Shown here in pieces: positions 8,836 to 17,989 of a stretch of 64,000 bases of DNA. The position numbers and the translations under genes are program-made. The notes below the pieces were generated by a model. That model worked only from the letters and a program-made list of their open reading frames with translations, was not told where the DNA came from and did no database searches. The DNA is from Pelomonas cellulosilytica (GTDB lineage Bacteria; Pseudomonadota; Gammaproteobacteria; Burkholderiales; Burkholderiaceae_C): contig NZ_JAJTWU010000013.1 of NCBI RefSeq assembly GCF_021353265.1, forward strand, positions 1 through 64,000. The letters are read 5' to 3'. Position 1 is the first letter of the stretch. The number at the start of each line of letters is the position of its first letter.

Positions 8836-9718
8836 GTTCCGGATAATCGGCCTTCAGCTTTTCAACCTCTAAGAGCATCGTCTCGTGAGAATTACGAATG
8901 GCCGAATCAGAACTTAGCTGCGGTTCGACAGCAGCCACTTTTTGTAGCTGCTGGGCTGTCCTTATCACGAACGCGTCATGCCGAATCGCATTCAGCGGCT
9001 TGCCGTGATATTGCAGCTTGCTAGACAAAGACCCTCGTTGCCCCAGTTTAGCTATTACTGCCTCCAGCAGCGATGAGGGCTGGATAGACTGCCATTTAAT
9101 TTTCAAATCCAGCGCCGATGCCCAGTCTTCCCATTTTGCTCGATGCTGAGAATGAATTGGCTGCGCAGCGATCCACGGCACTCGAAGCGCGTCCGAAACG
9201 ATTGCTCCATGCATAGCCTCCGTGATAACCACTTCGCTAGCTAGGATCTCGTCTAGAACAAAGTCGACTTCGGCACACGGATCGATATAGTTGATGCCAG
9301 CAACTTGACAAGCGTCTTTCCATAAACCAATCTCGGCGCTCTCCCAGTGCGGCATGTAAGAGAACTTATATCTCTTTACTTGTCCCGTATAATTCACAAC
9401 AGAGCGCAGCAAAATGGCCGAATCCCCGACGCCGCGACTGGGATCAATTCCCAGCGCTTTAGCGGTCATTCTTCCCCGCACAAACCTGATGTCCCACTTA
9501 TCGTCGATTACGGGCAACGCGGTGTAGCCACCATACCCGGAGCCGAATACAATCTTTCGAGGGGCTTGGGGATGACTTGAAAATAGAATAGAACCTATTC
9601 CCAAGAACAGTGATTCTTGACTCTCGTCAAACACGTTGCCAAAAATTTTTGGCCACATCCACCAATTCAACTCGTCGCCGAAATTTGGTCTCACGCCTCG
9701 GTAAAAATATAGCTTCAA
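8819..9718 (-). CDS. polysaccharide pyruvyl transferase family protein
   Basis: A 299-residue soluble protein with the pyruvyltransferase signature: YFYRGVRPNFGDELN at the start, a GIGSILFSSH loop, FGSGYGGY, then VRGRMTAKALGI. A conserved late stretch, VITEAMHGAIVSDALRVPW, corresponds to the GT-B-like catalytic fold. It would add a ketal-linked pyruvate from phosphoenolpyruvate to a sugar of the repeat unit, making the polymer acidic. The start is a TTG at 9718 preceded by a GAGG site. It sits between a GT2 gene and the decayed flippase. Confidence 0.82.
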   Translation of the reverse strand: MKLYFYRGVRPNFGDELNWWMWPKIFGNVFDESQESLFLGIGSILFSSHPQAPRKIVFGSGYGGYTALPVIDDKWDIRFVRGRMTAKALGIDPSRGVGDSAILLRSVVNYTGQVKRYKFSYMPHWESAEIGLWKDACQVAGINYIDPCAEVDFVLDEILASEVVITEAMHGAIVSDALRVPWIAAQPIHSQHRAKWEDWASALDLKIKWQSIQPSSLLEAVIAKLGQRGSLSSKLQYHGKPLNAIRHDAFVIRTAQQLQKVAAVEPQLSSDSAIRNSHETMLLEVEKLKADYPELVASA

Positions 9719-9727
9719 GTCGACCTC

Positions 9728-10654
9728 TTATTTGATTTCTGCAGCCATATTTTTGTACCCAGCTGCATAACGTTCTTTGATCAACGAACGCATTTCATCC
9801 ACAGGTGTGGAAGCAAAGGTCCTACGCAAATGTTTGAGCAAAAACGGATCGCACCAAGCACGAATCAGTTTGAGCCAATATTTGGCTCGTTGCATTCTGT
9901 GCTCAAGGTGAGCTTCTGATACCCCGAGCCAATAGGCATAGTCAACGATGTATTCCTTACGGAGCTTGTTGGCGATTTTGTGGAACACCACTGCCTCGGG
10001 CGTGTACCAGACCCGACCGCCTGCGGCACGGATGCGGTTGAAAAGATCCACCTCCTCGCCGCCCAGCAGCTTGTTGCCCTTGCGGCCCAGCGCCGGGTCA
10101 AAGGCGCCCACTTGCCGCACGGCGCTGGCGCGCAGCGCGAAATTGGCCCCCATCACCTTATCGGTTTCACGCGCGCTATCGAACGGATCGAACACGCTGA
10201 CGAGGTAGCCGTATTCGCGCGGCAGCCAGTCCGGCAACTCGCTGGCGCCATAGGCCAGCACCTTGCCGCCCACAGCAGCCACCTGCACATCGCCGAAGGG
10301 AGCCAGCAGCGCTGGCAACCAGCCAGCATCCAGGTCCACGTCATCATCCAGAAACACGACGATGTCGCCGGTGGCTGCTTGGAGCCCCGCGTTGCGCGCA
10401 TGGGACAAACCTTGCTTCATCTCCCGCTGGTGCACGCATTGCGAAAAACGCGCTGCCCAGTCCGCCATGACCTGCGGCGTGCTGTCGGGAGAGTTGTTGT
10501 CGATCAGCACCACCTGCACCTGCTGCAGCGAGTCAAGCGCGGCCAGATGAGCGTGCAGGCTGTCCAGCGTCTGCGCCAGCATGTCGGCGCGGTTGTAGGA
10601 GGCAATGACGATGCTGCAACTGGGCAGCGTCGCGAGCGTCGAACGCGCGGCCAT
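9728..10654 (-). CDS. GT2 family glycosyltransferase
   Basis: A 308-residue GT-A enzyme. It shows SIVIASYNRADML at residues 14-26, VLIDNNSPDST, and VVFLDDDVDLDAGWL with the DxD. The late GGEEVDLFNRIRAAGGR segment is the usual catalytic-base region. The ATG at 10654 overlaps the stop of the Wzy-like gene (ATGA), so translation is coupled. It is the first specificity gene after the eps core, and GC falls within and after it. Confidence 0.87.
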   Translation of the reverse strand: MAARSTLATLPSCSIVIASYNRADMLAQTLDSLHAHLAALDSLQQVQVVLIDNNSPDSTPQVMADWAARFSQCVHQREMKQGLSHARNAGLQAATGDIVVFLDDDVDLDAGWLPALLAPFGDVQVAAVGGKVLAYGASELPDWLPREYGYLVSVFDPFDSARETDKVMGANFALRASAVRQVGAFDPALGRKGNKLLGGEEVDLFNRIRAAGGRVWYTPEAVVFHKIANKLRKEYIVDYAYWLGVSEAHLEHRMQRAKYWLKLIRAWCDPFLLKHLRRTFASTPVDEMRSLIKERYAAGYKNMAAEIK

Positions 10655-11985
10655 CAGCGCGCTCCCATCCAGGCGGGCGCACGTGCCGGCATGGCCGCCG
10701 CAGAACCCGGCCGCGGCGCGGCCCGCAGGAAGACATCGCGATCAAGTGCGAACAGCAGGACTCCAATCAGGATCATGAAGAACAGGAAGTAGTAGCTGAT
10801 GAGGAGGTTGCCGATGACCGTCGAAAAGACGATGCTGCGATAGACGGCGAATCGTTGGTCGCCTTGCGTCACCGATGCCCTCAGCAGCGCCAGATACAGA
10901 CTGAGTTGCACCATGAAATAGGCGGCCAGCGTGAACGGCCCGGACTCCACCAGAATCTCCAGCACGTTGGAGTGGCCGGCCAGCGTGCTAATGCGCTCCG
11001 CGACCCACGGGTAGACGTAGTTGACCGGCAGCAGGTTTCCCTTGTCCATCGTGACGAAGTTGCCCGGACCGACGCCCGTCCAGGGATGCTGGAAATAGAT
11101 CTTGAGTCCCGAATACCAAGCCAGCACGCGTGAGAAACCGCTTTCGTTGCCTGTATCTAGCGAATTGACATTGGCGACGATGTTTTCGAAGCCATAGTAG
11201 GCATAGGCCAGCAGCAGCAGCGGCAACAGCACCATGCAGGGCAGTTCAACGAACATCACCAGCCCCCGCCGGCCGTTTGCGAGCCGGTACAGCATATGGC
11301 TGCCCCAGGCCGCAGCCAGCATCAGTAGGCCGCCGCGCGAGCCGGACAACAGCAGCGCGAAGAAGATGATCGCCGCGATAGTCCAGCGCGCGCCCCGGCT
11401 GGTGATACCGGTGAGGGGCTCCCCTCCCGCAATGGCCAGCCACAATGGGAACAGCAGGAAGTACGACAGGAAATTGCCATCCATGTACAGCGAGTTGATG
11501 CGCGTGTAAGGGATTGGGCCGAGGAAGCGCACCTCGCTGCTAAGCTGAAAGACGCCGGTCGCCTCCTGTAGAAAGCCGACCAAGGCTACGGTGAGCCCGC
11601 TGTAGACGATGCATTTGCCCGTCTTGCGCAGCAGCTGATCGGGCGGGTACTTGGCCGAGTTGACACACAGGTAGAGGTAAACCACCAGCGGCATGAGATA
11701 GATGCTGGTGGTATTTAGGGCTCGTTTGCCTGAGTAAGAGAAATCGCTGCTGGCAGTCACGCTCAACGCAGTGAGCAAGATCAGCGCCATGACGGCGGCA
11801 GCAAAACGCCTCGCGCTGGGACCGATCTTCCAAGACTGGGATGAGGCACCGCAGTAGCCCACGTAGGTCACGAAGGCAAGCACGAGCAGGAACAGGCGCG
11901 TGGGCGACAGATAAAAAGCGCCCAGGTCGATGAGGCGCTCCAACAGCTCGGTCAGACTGCTGAGTACGAGGCCGAAATAGATCAT
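10654..11985 (-). CDS. Wzy-like O-antigen ligase/polymerase family protein
   Basis: A 443-residue inner-membrane protein with about ten transmembrane segments. The O-antigen-ligase (Wzy_C) signature is visible: LLLSGSRGGLLML in a central helix, and HPWTGVGPGNFVTMD in the large periplasmic loop with its conserved Gly residues. In EPS loci with EpsD-EpsI the neighbouring protein of this family is the likely polymerase that links repeat units on the periplasmic side. It overlaps epsI upstream by four bases and the GT2 gene downstream by one base. Confidence 0.85.
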   Translation of the reverse strand: MIYFGLVLSSLTELLERLIDLGAFYLSPTRLFLLVLAFVTYVGYCGASSQSWKIGPSARRFAAAVMALILLTALSVTASSDFSYSGKRALNTTSIYLMPLVVYLYLCVNSAKYPPDQLLRKTGKCIVYSGLTVALVGFLQEATGVFQLSSEVRFLGPIPYTRINSLYMDGNFLSYFLLFPLWLAIAGGEPLTGITSRGARWTIAAIIFFALLLSGSRGGLLMLAAAWGSHMLYRLANGRRGLVMFVELPCMVLLPLLLLAYAYYGFENIVANVNSLDTGNESGFSRVLAWYSGLKIYFQHPWTGVGPGNFVTMDKGNLLPVNYVYPWVAERISTLAGHSNVLEILVESGPFTLAAYFMVQLSLYLALLRASVTQGDQRFAVYRSIVFSTVIGNLLISYYFLFFMILIGVLLFALDRDVFLRAAPRPGSAAAMPARAPAWMGAR

Positions 11986-12692
11986 GCCGGAGCCCCGGTC
12001 GGGCGGCCGAGCAGGTATTGACGCCCTGAAGGGCTGAGGGCTGCGAGCATGGCTTGCACGAAGTCCTGCTGGACCGCGTATTGCGCCGGCGCGTCGTCGC
12101 CCAACGTGGAGACACGAACGAGCAAGCCGTCAGGGATGCTGCCGGCGAGGCCGTAGCGCACTCGGGTGATGCCCTGCTCTACGTTGCCGCGCACGATTTC
12201 ATCCCCCATGCGCACCCAGTAAGTGATGGGCTCGACCCGCCCGGAGCGGCTGGCCACCAGGTGCATCGCCGGCACGGTGCCGAAGCCCGATTGCAGCGTT
12301 ACCTTGGCTGCGTCCTGCACGCGGAAGCCCTGGGCGGCATAGCAGACCTCGGGCCGGTGAACCTGCAATTCGCGGCTTTGGTCGCCACCGTAGGCCAGCG
12401 CCAGCATGACGCGCTGGCCAGCGCCGTTCACGTAGGTGCGGCTAAGGGTTTGCGAATAGAGCGTGGTGAGAGCGGCGGTAGTGGTGGGATCGGGCGTGAG
12501 TGGGATGATGGCCTCATCGACACGCCAGCCGGCGAACTGCACCGGGATGAGCGTCTCCAGAGAGACGCCGGCGTACCGCGCAGCCATGCGCTCGGTGGGG
12601 GCCAGCGCCTTCGAGGCGGCTGCGCCGCCGAGCATCAGCACCATGGCCACTGCAGCGGCCGTGATACGGGACTTGGGGTTGTGTTGGCCCAC
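11982..12692 (-). CDS. epsI: EpsI family exosortase-associated protein (DUF3485)
   Basis: A 236-residue protein with one N-terminal membrane anchor and an EpsI/DUF3485 domain: IPVQFAGWRVDE near residue 55 and LAYGGDQSRELQVHRPEVCY near residue 105. EpsI proteins are encoded next to, or fused to, exosortases of EPS loci; their biochemical role is not settled. The start is GTG 12692, eight bases after the xrtB stop. The position directly behind xrtB supports the call. Confidence 0.9.
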   Translation of the reverse strand: MGQHNPKSRITAAAVAMVLMLGGAAASKALAPTERMAARYAGVSLETLIPVQFAGWRVDEAIIPLTPDPTTTAALTTLYSQTLSRTYVNGAGQRVMLALAYGGDQSRELQVHRPEVCYAAQGFRVQDAAKVTLQSGFGTVPAMHLVASRSGRVEPITYWVRMGDEIVRGNVEQGITRVRYGLAGSIPDGLLVRVSTLGDDAPAQYAVQQDFVQAMLAALSPSGRQYLLGRPTGAPA

Positions 12693-12700
12693 GGCGCACC

Positions 12701-13621
12701 TCAGCGGGGTTGGGACGACGACTCCCGCACGAGCGAGACGCGGATGAGACTGTCCATGCTGATGATGAGCAGCAGTGCAGCCATGAAGAGCACCATGCCG
12801 GCGAAGCCGTGGAGGAAGCCCTGGCCAGCCGCATCACCGAAGTGATAGGTGATGAGCGTGAGGATGATCACGCGGATGACGTTGGCCGTGAAGCTGATGG
12901 GCACGATGAGGATGGCCAGCGTCACATTGCGCAACGTAGAGGAGTGCCGCACCAGGTTGAGGTACAGCAGCCCCAACGCTTCAAGTGTGAAGAGTGTGTG
13001 CAGGCCGGCACAGGCGTCAGCTACCAGCAGTTGGTATGGGCCAATCTGCAGGATGACGCCGGAGCGGGAGATGGGATAGCCCAGCCAGTACAGCAGGTGC
13101 TCGGCCACGATGGACACACCAAGCTTCATCGGCTGCGTGAGGGCGTCCACGACAACGCCGGGCAGCGGCACCAAGAACACCATGAACAACAGCGGGAACC
13201 ACATGGCCCGCAGTTGCCGCGGGCCTCGCACCAACAGCACCAAGCCGGCGAGCAGCGGAATGACGGAGCCAACCTCCAGCATGAGCACGTCCATGGCGCC
13301 GCCGATGGCGTACGCCAGCACGCTGACTAGGATCAGCGGCCACGCGAACAACGGCGCGGGCGCACTGACGGCGACGTCATTGACCTGAGCGCGGACGCGC
13401 CACATCAGCCAAATGGCGATGGCCAGCACGATGGGGCCGTGTCCTTGCTCGTCGGAGCTCCAGACAGTGCGCAACAGGCCCACAACGGTGGGCACATACA
13501 TCGCCAGCACGCCAACGGCCACCAGGAGCCACGGCTTGTTGACCGGCTGCCAGAGCGTTCTCGCCACGGCGGCAAGCTCTCCCATTCCGGCAGCGCGACC
13601 ACGGATCGGCATGGACGTCAC
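12701..13621 (-). CDS. xrtB: exosortase B (XrtB/EpsH)
   Basis: A 306-residue protein with about eight membrane segments. The exosortase catalytic residues are visible: Cys204 in VADACAGLHT, Arg250 in FTANVIRVI and His271 in FLHGFAG. Exosortases are membrane transpeptidase-like enzymes that recognise C-terminal PEP-CTERM signals; the B type is tied to EpsD-EpsI exopolysaccharide loci. The GTG start at 13621 overlaps the epsG stop (GTGA); an ATG at 13612 is an alternative. Likely substrates in this window are the proteins at 23233-23799, 23802-24464 and 45394-46437. Confidence 0.93.
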   Translation of the reverse strand: MTSMPIRGRAAGMGELAAVARTLWQPVNKPWLLVAVGVLAMYVPTVVGLLRTVWSSDEQGHGPIVLAIAIWLMWRVRAQVNDVAVSAPAPLFAWPLILVSVLAYAIGGAMDVLMLEVGSVIPLLAGLVLLVRGPRQLRAMWFPLLFMVFLVPLPGVVVDALTQPMKLGVSIVAEHLLYWLGYPISRSGVILQIGPYQLLVADACAGLHTLFTLEALGLLYLNLVRHSSTLRNVTLAILIVPISFTANVIRVIILTLITYHFGDAAGQGFLHGFAGMVLFMAALLLIISMDSLIRVSLVRESSSQPR

Positions 13622-14493
13622 TGGTGATCGTTGATGACGGCACCGACCATGACCGCCGGACTATCAGCGACATCGGCCAACATGCCCGCCAGCGCTTGCA
13701 AGCGCGAGCTATTGCGGCGAGCCACGACGAGCGCCGCGCCGGAGCGGGCGGCGATGACGGCTGCGTCGCTCCCGAGCTGGGCTGCCGGTGTATCGACGAC
13801 GACATGGTCGAATTTGGCCACGAGCTCGCGGATCAGCAGGCCGAAGGCGGGGCGCTCCACCAACTCGACGGGGTTCGGCGGTGTGGCACCGACGGGAAGC
13901 ACGAACAGACTCGGCACGCTCGGGATTTGACGGATCACCTGGGATTCTGCGCGACCACTGAGGATGCCGGAGAGGCCGACCTTGTTGTCGAGGCCAAAGA
14001 CCTGATGCAGCCGCGGGCTGCGCATGTCCGCATCGACGAGCAAGGTACGCCCACCGAGCTGCGCTAAGGCAACGGCGAGATTGGCAGCAAAGAAGGTCTT
14101 GCCATCGCCGACGTCAGGGCTGATGACCGCCACTGCACGCCTGGGCTGCGCGTCGTTGAAGAGGCGCATCATCAACTGACTGCGAATGGCGCGAACGCTT
14201 TCGGCCTGAACGCCGAACGGCTGGTTCAGCACGACCAGCTCTGGGTTGAGCTTGCCTTCATCGCCCAAGACATAGGGGTAATGGAACTGCTGAGCCAACG
14301 CAAACATAACGTCGTCCGCACTGGCGAAGCCCAAGGCTATCGCAGCCTCGCCGAACCTCACACCGTGCGTGCGCTGGTGGCTGAGAATGCGCTCAACCTG
14401 ATCGGCCGAGAGATTGCGGGTTTCGGCAATGATCGCGCCAATCGAGCGATCGGCCAGGGTCTGTTCGCCGAGCATGGGTGCACTGGTTGTCAC
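13618..14493 (-). CDS. epsG: EpsG, chain-length determinant tyrosine kinase
   Basis: A 291-residue cytoplasmic BY-kinase. An N-terminal segment (residues about 10-95) resembles the GspE/MshEN-like domain often found ahead of EpsG kinases. The P-loop SPDVGDGKTFFAANLA lies at about residue 125 and is followed by VDADMRSPRLH, the Walker A'. DTPAAQLGSDAA resembles Walker B. It should phosphorylate tyrosines and control polymer length together with EpsF, encoded 22 bases upstream. A C-terminal tyrosine cluster is not evident. It overlaps xrtB by four bases. Confidence 0.9.
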   Translation of the reverse strand: MTTSAPMLGEQTLADRSIGAIIAETRNLSADQVERILSHQRTHGVRFGEAAIALGFASADDVMFALAQQFHYPYVLGDEGKLNPELVVLNQPFGVQAESVRAIRSQLMMRLFNDAQPRRAVAVISPDVGDGKTFFAANLAVALAQLGGRTLLVDADMRSPRLHQVFGLDNKVGLSGILSGRAESQVIRQIPSVPSLFVLPVGATPPNPVELVERPAFGLLIRELVAKFDHVVVDTPAAQLGSDAAVIAARSGAALVVARRNSSRLQALAGMLADVADSPAVMVGAVINDHQ

Positions 14494-14515
14494 GAAGCGG
14501 TCCTGTCTCGTTCGG

Positions 14516-15934
14516 TCAAGATTGCATCGACTTGCCAGCCGTCAGCACGGGGAGCCCGGAAAGTCCTAGCCGCCCCGGCGTGAAGCGCTTGGCATTGGGG
14601 CCTGGCAATACGCCGAGCACGGGCAGGCCAAGCGCATTGGCCAAATCCTCTGACGAGCGCGCACGACGGTCGAACTTCTCCAGCGTCATGACGACGGCGA
14701 TGGCGATGACGATGCCAAGGAATACGCCGGCCGCCATGTTGCGCAGCAACTTGGGCGATGCCGCCTCAGAAGGTGGCTGGGCCACCGTCAGGCTGGTGGC
14801 ATAGCTCTGATTGCTCTGGGCCTCCAGCGCCGTCTGATTCAGGCGAGCTGTCAGCAGGTCATAAGTGCGCTGCGCGTTATCCACCTCGCGCTGCAGCAGC
14901 ATGCCTTCATCCCGCACGGCCTTCAGCTGCAGCAACTTGCTGCGCTGAGCTTCCAGCGATGTGCGCACCTGTGCTTCGCGCCCCTGATTGATGGTGTTAC
15001 TAACGCCGACGCCGGACATGACCTTCTTGGTTTCGGCTTCGATGCGGCTGCGCAACTCTGCTGCATTGGCCCTGGCCTCGACGACCTGCGGATGCGCTTC
15101 ACCGAACCTCGACGTGAGTTCCTTCAGTCGGGCTTCACCACGGGTCAAATCAGCCTTCAGGCCGCTAATGAGCGGGTTGTTCAGCACCTCGGCGAGCTGG
15201 TCGCCGCGAGCTCCCTGCGCCTGACCCTGGCGGCTGCTGCTTTCGGCCGAGATGGCCTGCAGCTGAGTGAGCTGGCTGCTGAGCTCGTTCAGGCGCGCGT
15301 TCTCGACGTCAAGCCGCTCGTCGGTGGCGATGATGCCTTTCTCCTGCTGATATGCAGAGAGTTTGGCCTGGGCCTTCTCGAGCGCCTCGCGAGCCTCCTT
15401 GGTCTGCACGTCGAAGAAGCGGCGGAAGTTCTGCGCAGGGTCGGCACGAAGCTCCAGCGTCGTGGCGATGTAAGCCTGAACGAACGCATTGGCCAACGTC
15501 GCGGAGAACCGCGGGTCCGAGCTCTTGTAGGTTACGGTGATGACGTTGCTCTCGCGGCTTGGCTTGATGTCGAGACCCCGCTGCAGGATCTCGATGAGGA
15601 ACTGCTCGATCGTGCTGTCACCACCGCCCTCCTGCCACTGCTCGCGCAGCACTGGGATTTCGGCCAGCTTCAGGTCGCGGATGACGCGCAGCGCCACACG
15701 GTCGCTGGTCATGATGTCGATCTGCGTCGCGATGAAGTTAGGCAAACCCGTAGCTGCGCTACCCAGCGCGGAAACAGGATCCGGCTTGGCATCGATGACG
15801 ACGCTAGCTTCGGCCTTGTACTTCTTGGGCAGCAGGAGGCTCAGCGCGAGAGCGGCAAGAACAACCAGCGCGAAAGCCAGGAAAGCTGCCTTCTTGCGGG
15901 CTCGCAAGATCGCCAGGAATTGAGAGAACGACAT
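14516..15934 (-). CDS. epsF: EpsF, chain-length determinant (PCP/Wzz family)
   Basis: A 472-residue inner-membrane protein with membrane helices at about residues 15-36 and 400-420. Between them is a long periplasmic coiled-coil region and the Wzz signature near the N-terminus (KKYKAEASVVID). Polysaccharide copolymerases of this type set chain length with the kinase EpsG and connect to the outer-membrane exporter EpsE. ATG 15934 is used. The gene lies between epsE and epsG in the canonical order. Confidence 0.92.
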   Translation of the reverse strand: MSFSQFLAILRARKKAAFLAFALVVLAALALSLLLPKKYKAEASVVIDAKPDPVSALGSAATGLPNFIATQIDIMTSDRVALRVIRDLKLAEIPVLREQWQEGGGDSTIEQFLIEILQRGLDIKPSRESNVITVTYKSSDPRFSATLANAFVQAYIATTLELRADPAQNFRRFFDVQTKEAREALEKAQAKLSAYQQEKGIIATDERLDVENARLNELSSQLTQLQAISAESSSRQGQAQGARGDQLAEVLNNPLISGLKADLTRGEARLKELTSRFGEAHPQVVEARANAAELRSRIEAETKKVMSGVGVSNTINQGREAQVRTSLEAQRSKLLQLKAVRDEGMLLQREVDNAQRTYDLLTARLNQTALEAQSNQSYATSLTVAQPPSEAASPKLLRNMAAGVFLGIVIAIAVVMTLEKFDRRARSSEDLANALGLPVLGVLPGPNAKRFTPGRLGLSGLPVLTAGKSMQS

Positions 15935-15958
15935 GTCCGAACCTTTAGTGAGCGGAAA

Positions 15959-16798
15959 TCAGAACAGGCTTTCCTTGACGTAGACGACGTCGCCGTCCTT
16001 CACGCCGTCATCCATGGCCGGCTGTACGACTTGCACCTTGCCGTCAGCCCCCTTGCGGTGCACTCGGATGCCGCGCTCTGTGCCACGCTGGGTCAGGCCA
16101 CCTCCAGCGGCAAGCGCCTGCATTACCGTCATGCCGCGCTCCAGGCGCATCGGGCCAGGGCGCTGCACTTCGCCATAGATGTAGACCAGCGGCGCGCGAT
16201 CGACCCAGACGACATCGCCGTTCTGGATCAACACGTCATTGGTGCGGTTTTGCTCCGCGCTGAACACCATAGGCAGGTCGACTTCCATGCGGAACGGCTG
16301 ACCATTGCGCGTGCCAGTAAGCACAACGATGTCGCCACCGGTGGCAGCCACGCCACCAGCATTGGCCAGTAGGTCGGTCAGGCGCATGTCGGCCGTCTCG
16401 ATGGGGTAGCGGCCGGGGCGGTTGACCTGGCCCAGCACGTTGGCCTGGTTGCCCTTAATCTGCAGCAGCGTCAGCGTGACCTGGGGCTGCTTGACGAAGT
16501 TGCCGTTCTTCAGGCCGTCGGCGATAAGCTTCTCGGCGGCGCCGATGCCCAGACCACCGATGCGCACGTTGCCCAGCAGCGGGAAGCTGACGACGCCGCT
16601 CTCGGAGACGCGGGTCTCGAGCGTGAGATCCGGGTTCTGATAGACGACGATGCGGACGACGTCGCCGGCACCGAGACGGTATTCGGGAGACGCAGCTGTG
16701 GCAGCGGGGGGTGCGGCAGGCTGCGCCTGGGCGCCAAGAGCACCAAGCCCGAGGGCGGCGGCGAGGAACAGGGAGGTCAATCGCATCGTCTTCATCAC
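15959..16798 (-). CDS. epsE: EpsE, polysaccharide export protein (Wza family)
   Basis: A 279-residue secreted protein. A signal peptide ending near AQAQPA is followed by the poly-export domain (YRLGAGDVVRIVVYQNPDL, residues about 40-58) and two SLBB domains (GQVNRPGRYPIET and GEVQRPGPMRLERG). It would form or contribute to the outer-membrane export pore. There is no lipobox cysteine, unlike classical Wza. The start codon overlaps the epsD stop (ATGA). Confidence 0.92.
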   Translation of the reverse strand: MMKTMRLTSLFLAAALGLGALGAQAQPAAPPAATAASPEYRLGAGDVVRIVVYQNPDLTLETRVSESGVVSFPLLGNVRIGGLGIGAAEKLIADGLKNGNFVKQPQVTLTLLQIKGNQANVLGQVNRPGRYPIETADMRLTDLLANAGGVAATGGDIVVLTGTRNGQPFRMEVDLPMVFSAEQNRTNDVLIQNGDVVWVDRAPLVYIYGEVQRPGPMRLERGMTVMQALAAGGGLTQRGTERGIRVHRKGADGKVQVVQPAMDDGVKDGDVVYVKESLF

Positions 16799-17760
16799 TT
16801 CAAGCCCATGCCCTTGGAGATGGAAGCAGGATCCAGGCCACTGGCGGCCGGGGCGGGCGCGGCCGCGTCGGACGCGGGCAGTTCGGCAGGTGCTGGCGCG
16901 GAAGCCGCGGCCGGTGCGGGCTGGGCGAACTTACCGACGTATTCGATCTTCGAGGTATCGCGCAGCGCCTTCAGGTCCTTCTGCACAGCCTCGGTCTTGC
17001 GCTGGTTCAGCAGGAACGCCTCGATGGCCGGACGGGCGCGGGCCTCATCCACTGGCTGGCTTCGGGAGTTGACGAGGTAGAGGATGGAGACCCCGTTGGG
17101 CGCGGCGCTGACGAGGGAGTCGCCGTCCTTCAGCTTGGCAATCGTGTCCAGGCTGGCCAGCGGCAGTTGCTCGGCCGGGCGCACGGCCTGATTGCCGGTG
17201 AAGCGGAAGTCGTTGGCCTTCAGGTACTCGACGAACTCGTTGAGACTCTTGGACGCGTCGAGCTTGGCGCGCAGCGTCTCGAACTGCTCGGGCTTGGCCT
17301 CGACCTGCAGCTCCTGCAGGCTGTAGATGCGGCGGTCCTTGAAGAGGGCCGGCTTGTCGTTGTAGTACTTGGCGATCTCGTCGTTGCTGGGCTTGGCGAC
17401 GCTCTCACCGACGCGCTCGATGTAGGCGCGGGCGATGATCTCGCGTTTGGCGGCCTCAATCTGCTGCACGACGCGCGGGTCGCGGTCGAGCTTCTGCTCC
17501 TCGGCCTTCTGGACGGCCAGCTCCTGGTCAATCAGCCGCTCCAGCACCTGGCGGCTCGCGGCCTCGGCTTGCTCGGGCTTGAGCCCAGGCTGGCGCTGCA
17601 GCACGAAGTTGATCTGGTGGACGGTGATCTCTTCCTTGTTGACCTTGGCGGCCGTCTGGGAAGCCTTATCGCCCTTGTCGCCACCGCAGGCTGCCAGCAG
17701 CGCCGCAGCCACCACGGCGGTCAGCAGCGAAATGCGGGGGTTGATCAGTCGCTGTGCCAT
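16795..17760 (-). CDS. epsD: EpsD family peptidyl-prolyl cis-trans isomerase lipoprotein
   Basis: A 321-residue protein from ATG 17760. I prefer this start because it begins directly with a lipoprotein signal peptide (LLAAC lipobox) and has an AGGA site upstream. The longer frame from 17814 adds 18 residues without signal character. A SurA-like N-terminal helical domain precedes a parvulin-like region, matching the EpsD family of exopolysaccharide loci. The C-terminus is rich in Ala and Pro. It is the first gene of the eps operon, so the promoter should lie at 17761-17989. Confidence 0.88.
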   Translation of the reverse strand: MAQRLINPRISLLTAVVAAALLAACGGDKGDKASQTAAKVNKEEITVHQINFVLQRQPGLKPEQAEAASRQVLERLIDQELAVQKAEEQKLDRDPRVVQQIEAAKREIIARAYIERVGESVAKPSNDEIAKYYNDKPALFKDRRIYSLQELQVEAKPEQFETLRAKLDASKSLNEFVEYLKANDFRFTGNQAVRPAEQLPLASLDTIAKLKDGDSLVSAAPNGVSILYLVNSRSQPVDEARARPAIEAFLLNQRKTEAVQKDLKALRDTSKIEYVGKFAQPAPAAASAPAPAELPASDAAAPAPAASGLDPASISKGMGLK

Positions 17761-17915
17761 CTTGTCGAGGTCCTTGTTGTGCGTGGAGAAGGGCTCCGCC
17801 CCAGGGTGAAGCAAACCAGTGTAGCGGTCGGATATGTCGCTTCTATGGGCAGCTTGTCCCGTTAAAAAGCGCGCCCGAACCGCCGGTTAGAGCCGATTCG
17901 GGCGACAAGTTCCCT

Positions 17916-17938
17916 CACCCCCCGCATTCCTGGGGGTG
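17916..17938. terminator. GC hairpin between ubiE and epsD
   Basis: CACCCCC at 17916-17922 pairs with GGGGGTG at 17932-17938 around a nine-base loop. It lies downstream of the ubiE stop and upstream of epsD, so it may end ubiE transcription or act in the eps leader. There is no U tract, so the terminator reading is weak. Confidence 0.35.
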
Positions 17939-17989
17939 GGTGGAGAGGAAGGGGATGCAGCGCCGGCGAAAGCCGGGCACCGCTTCAGT

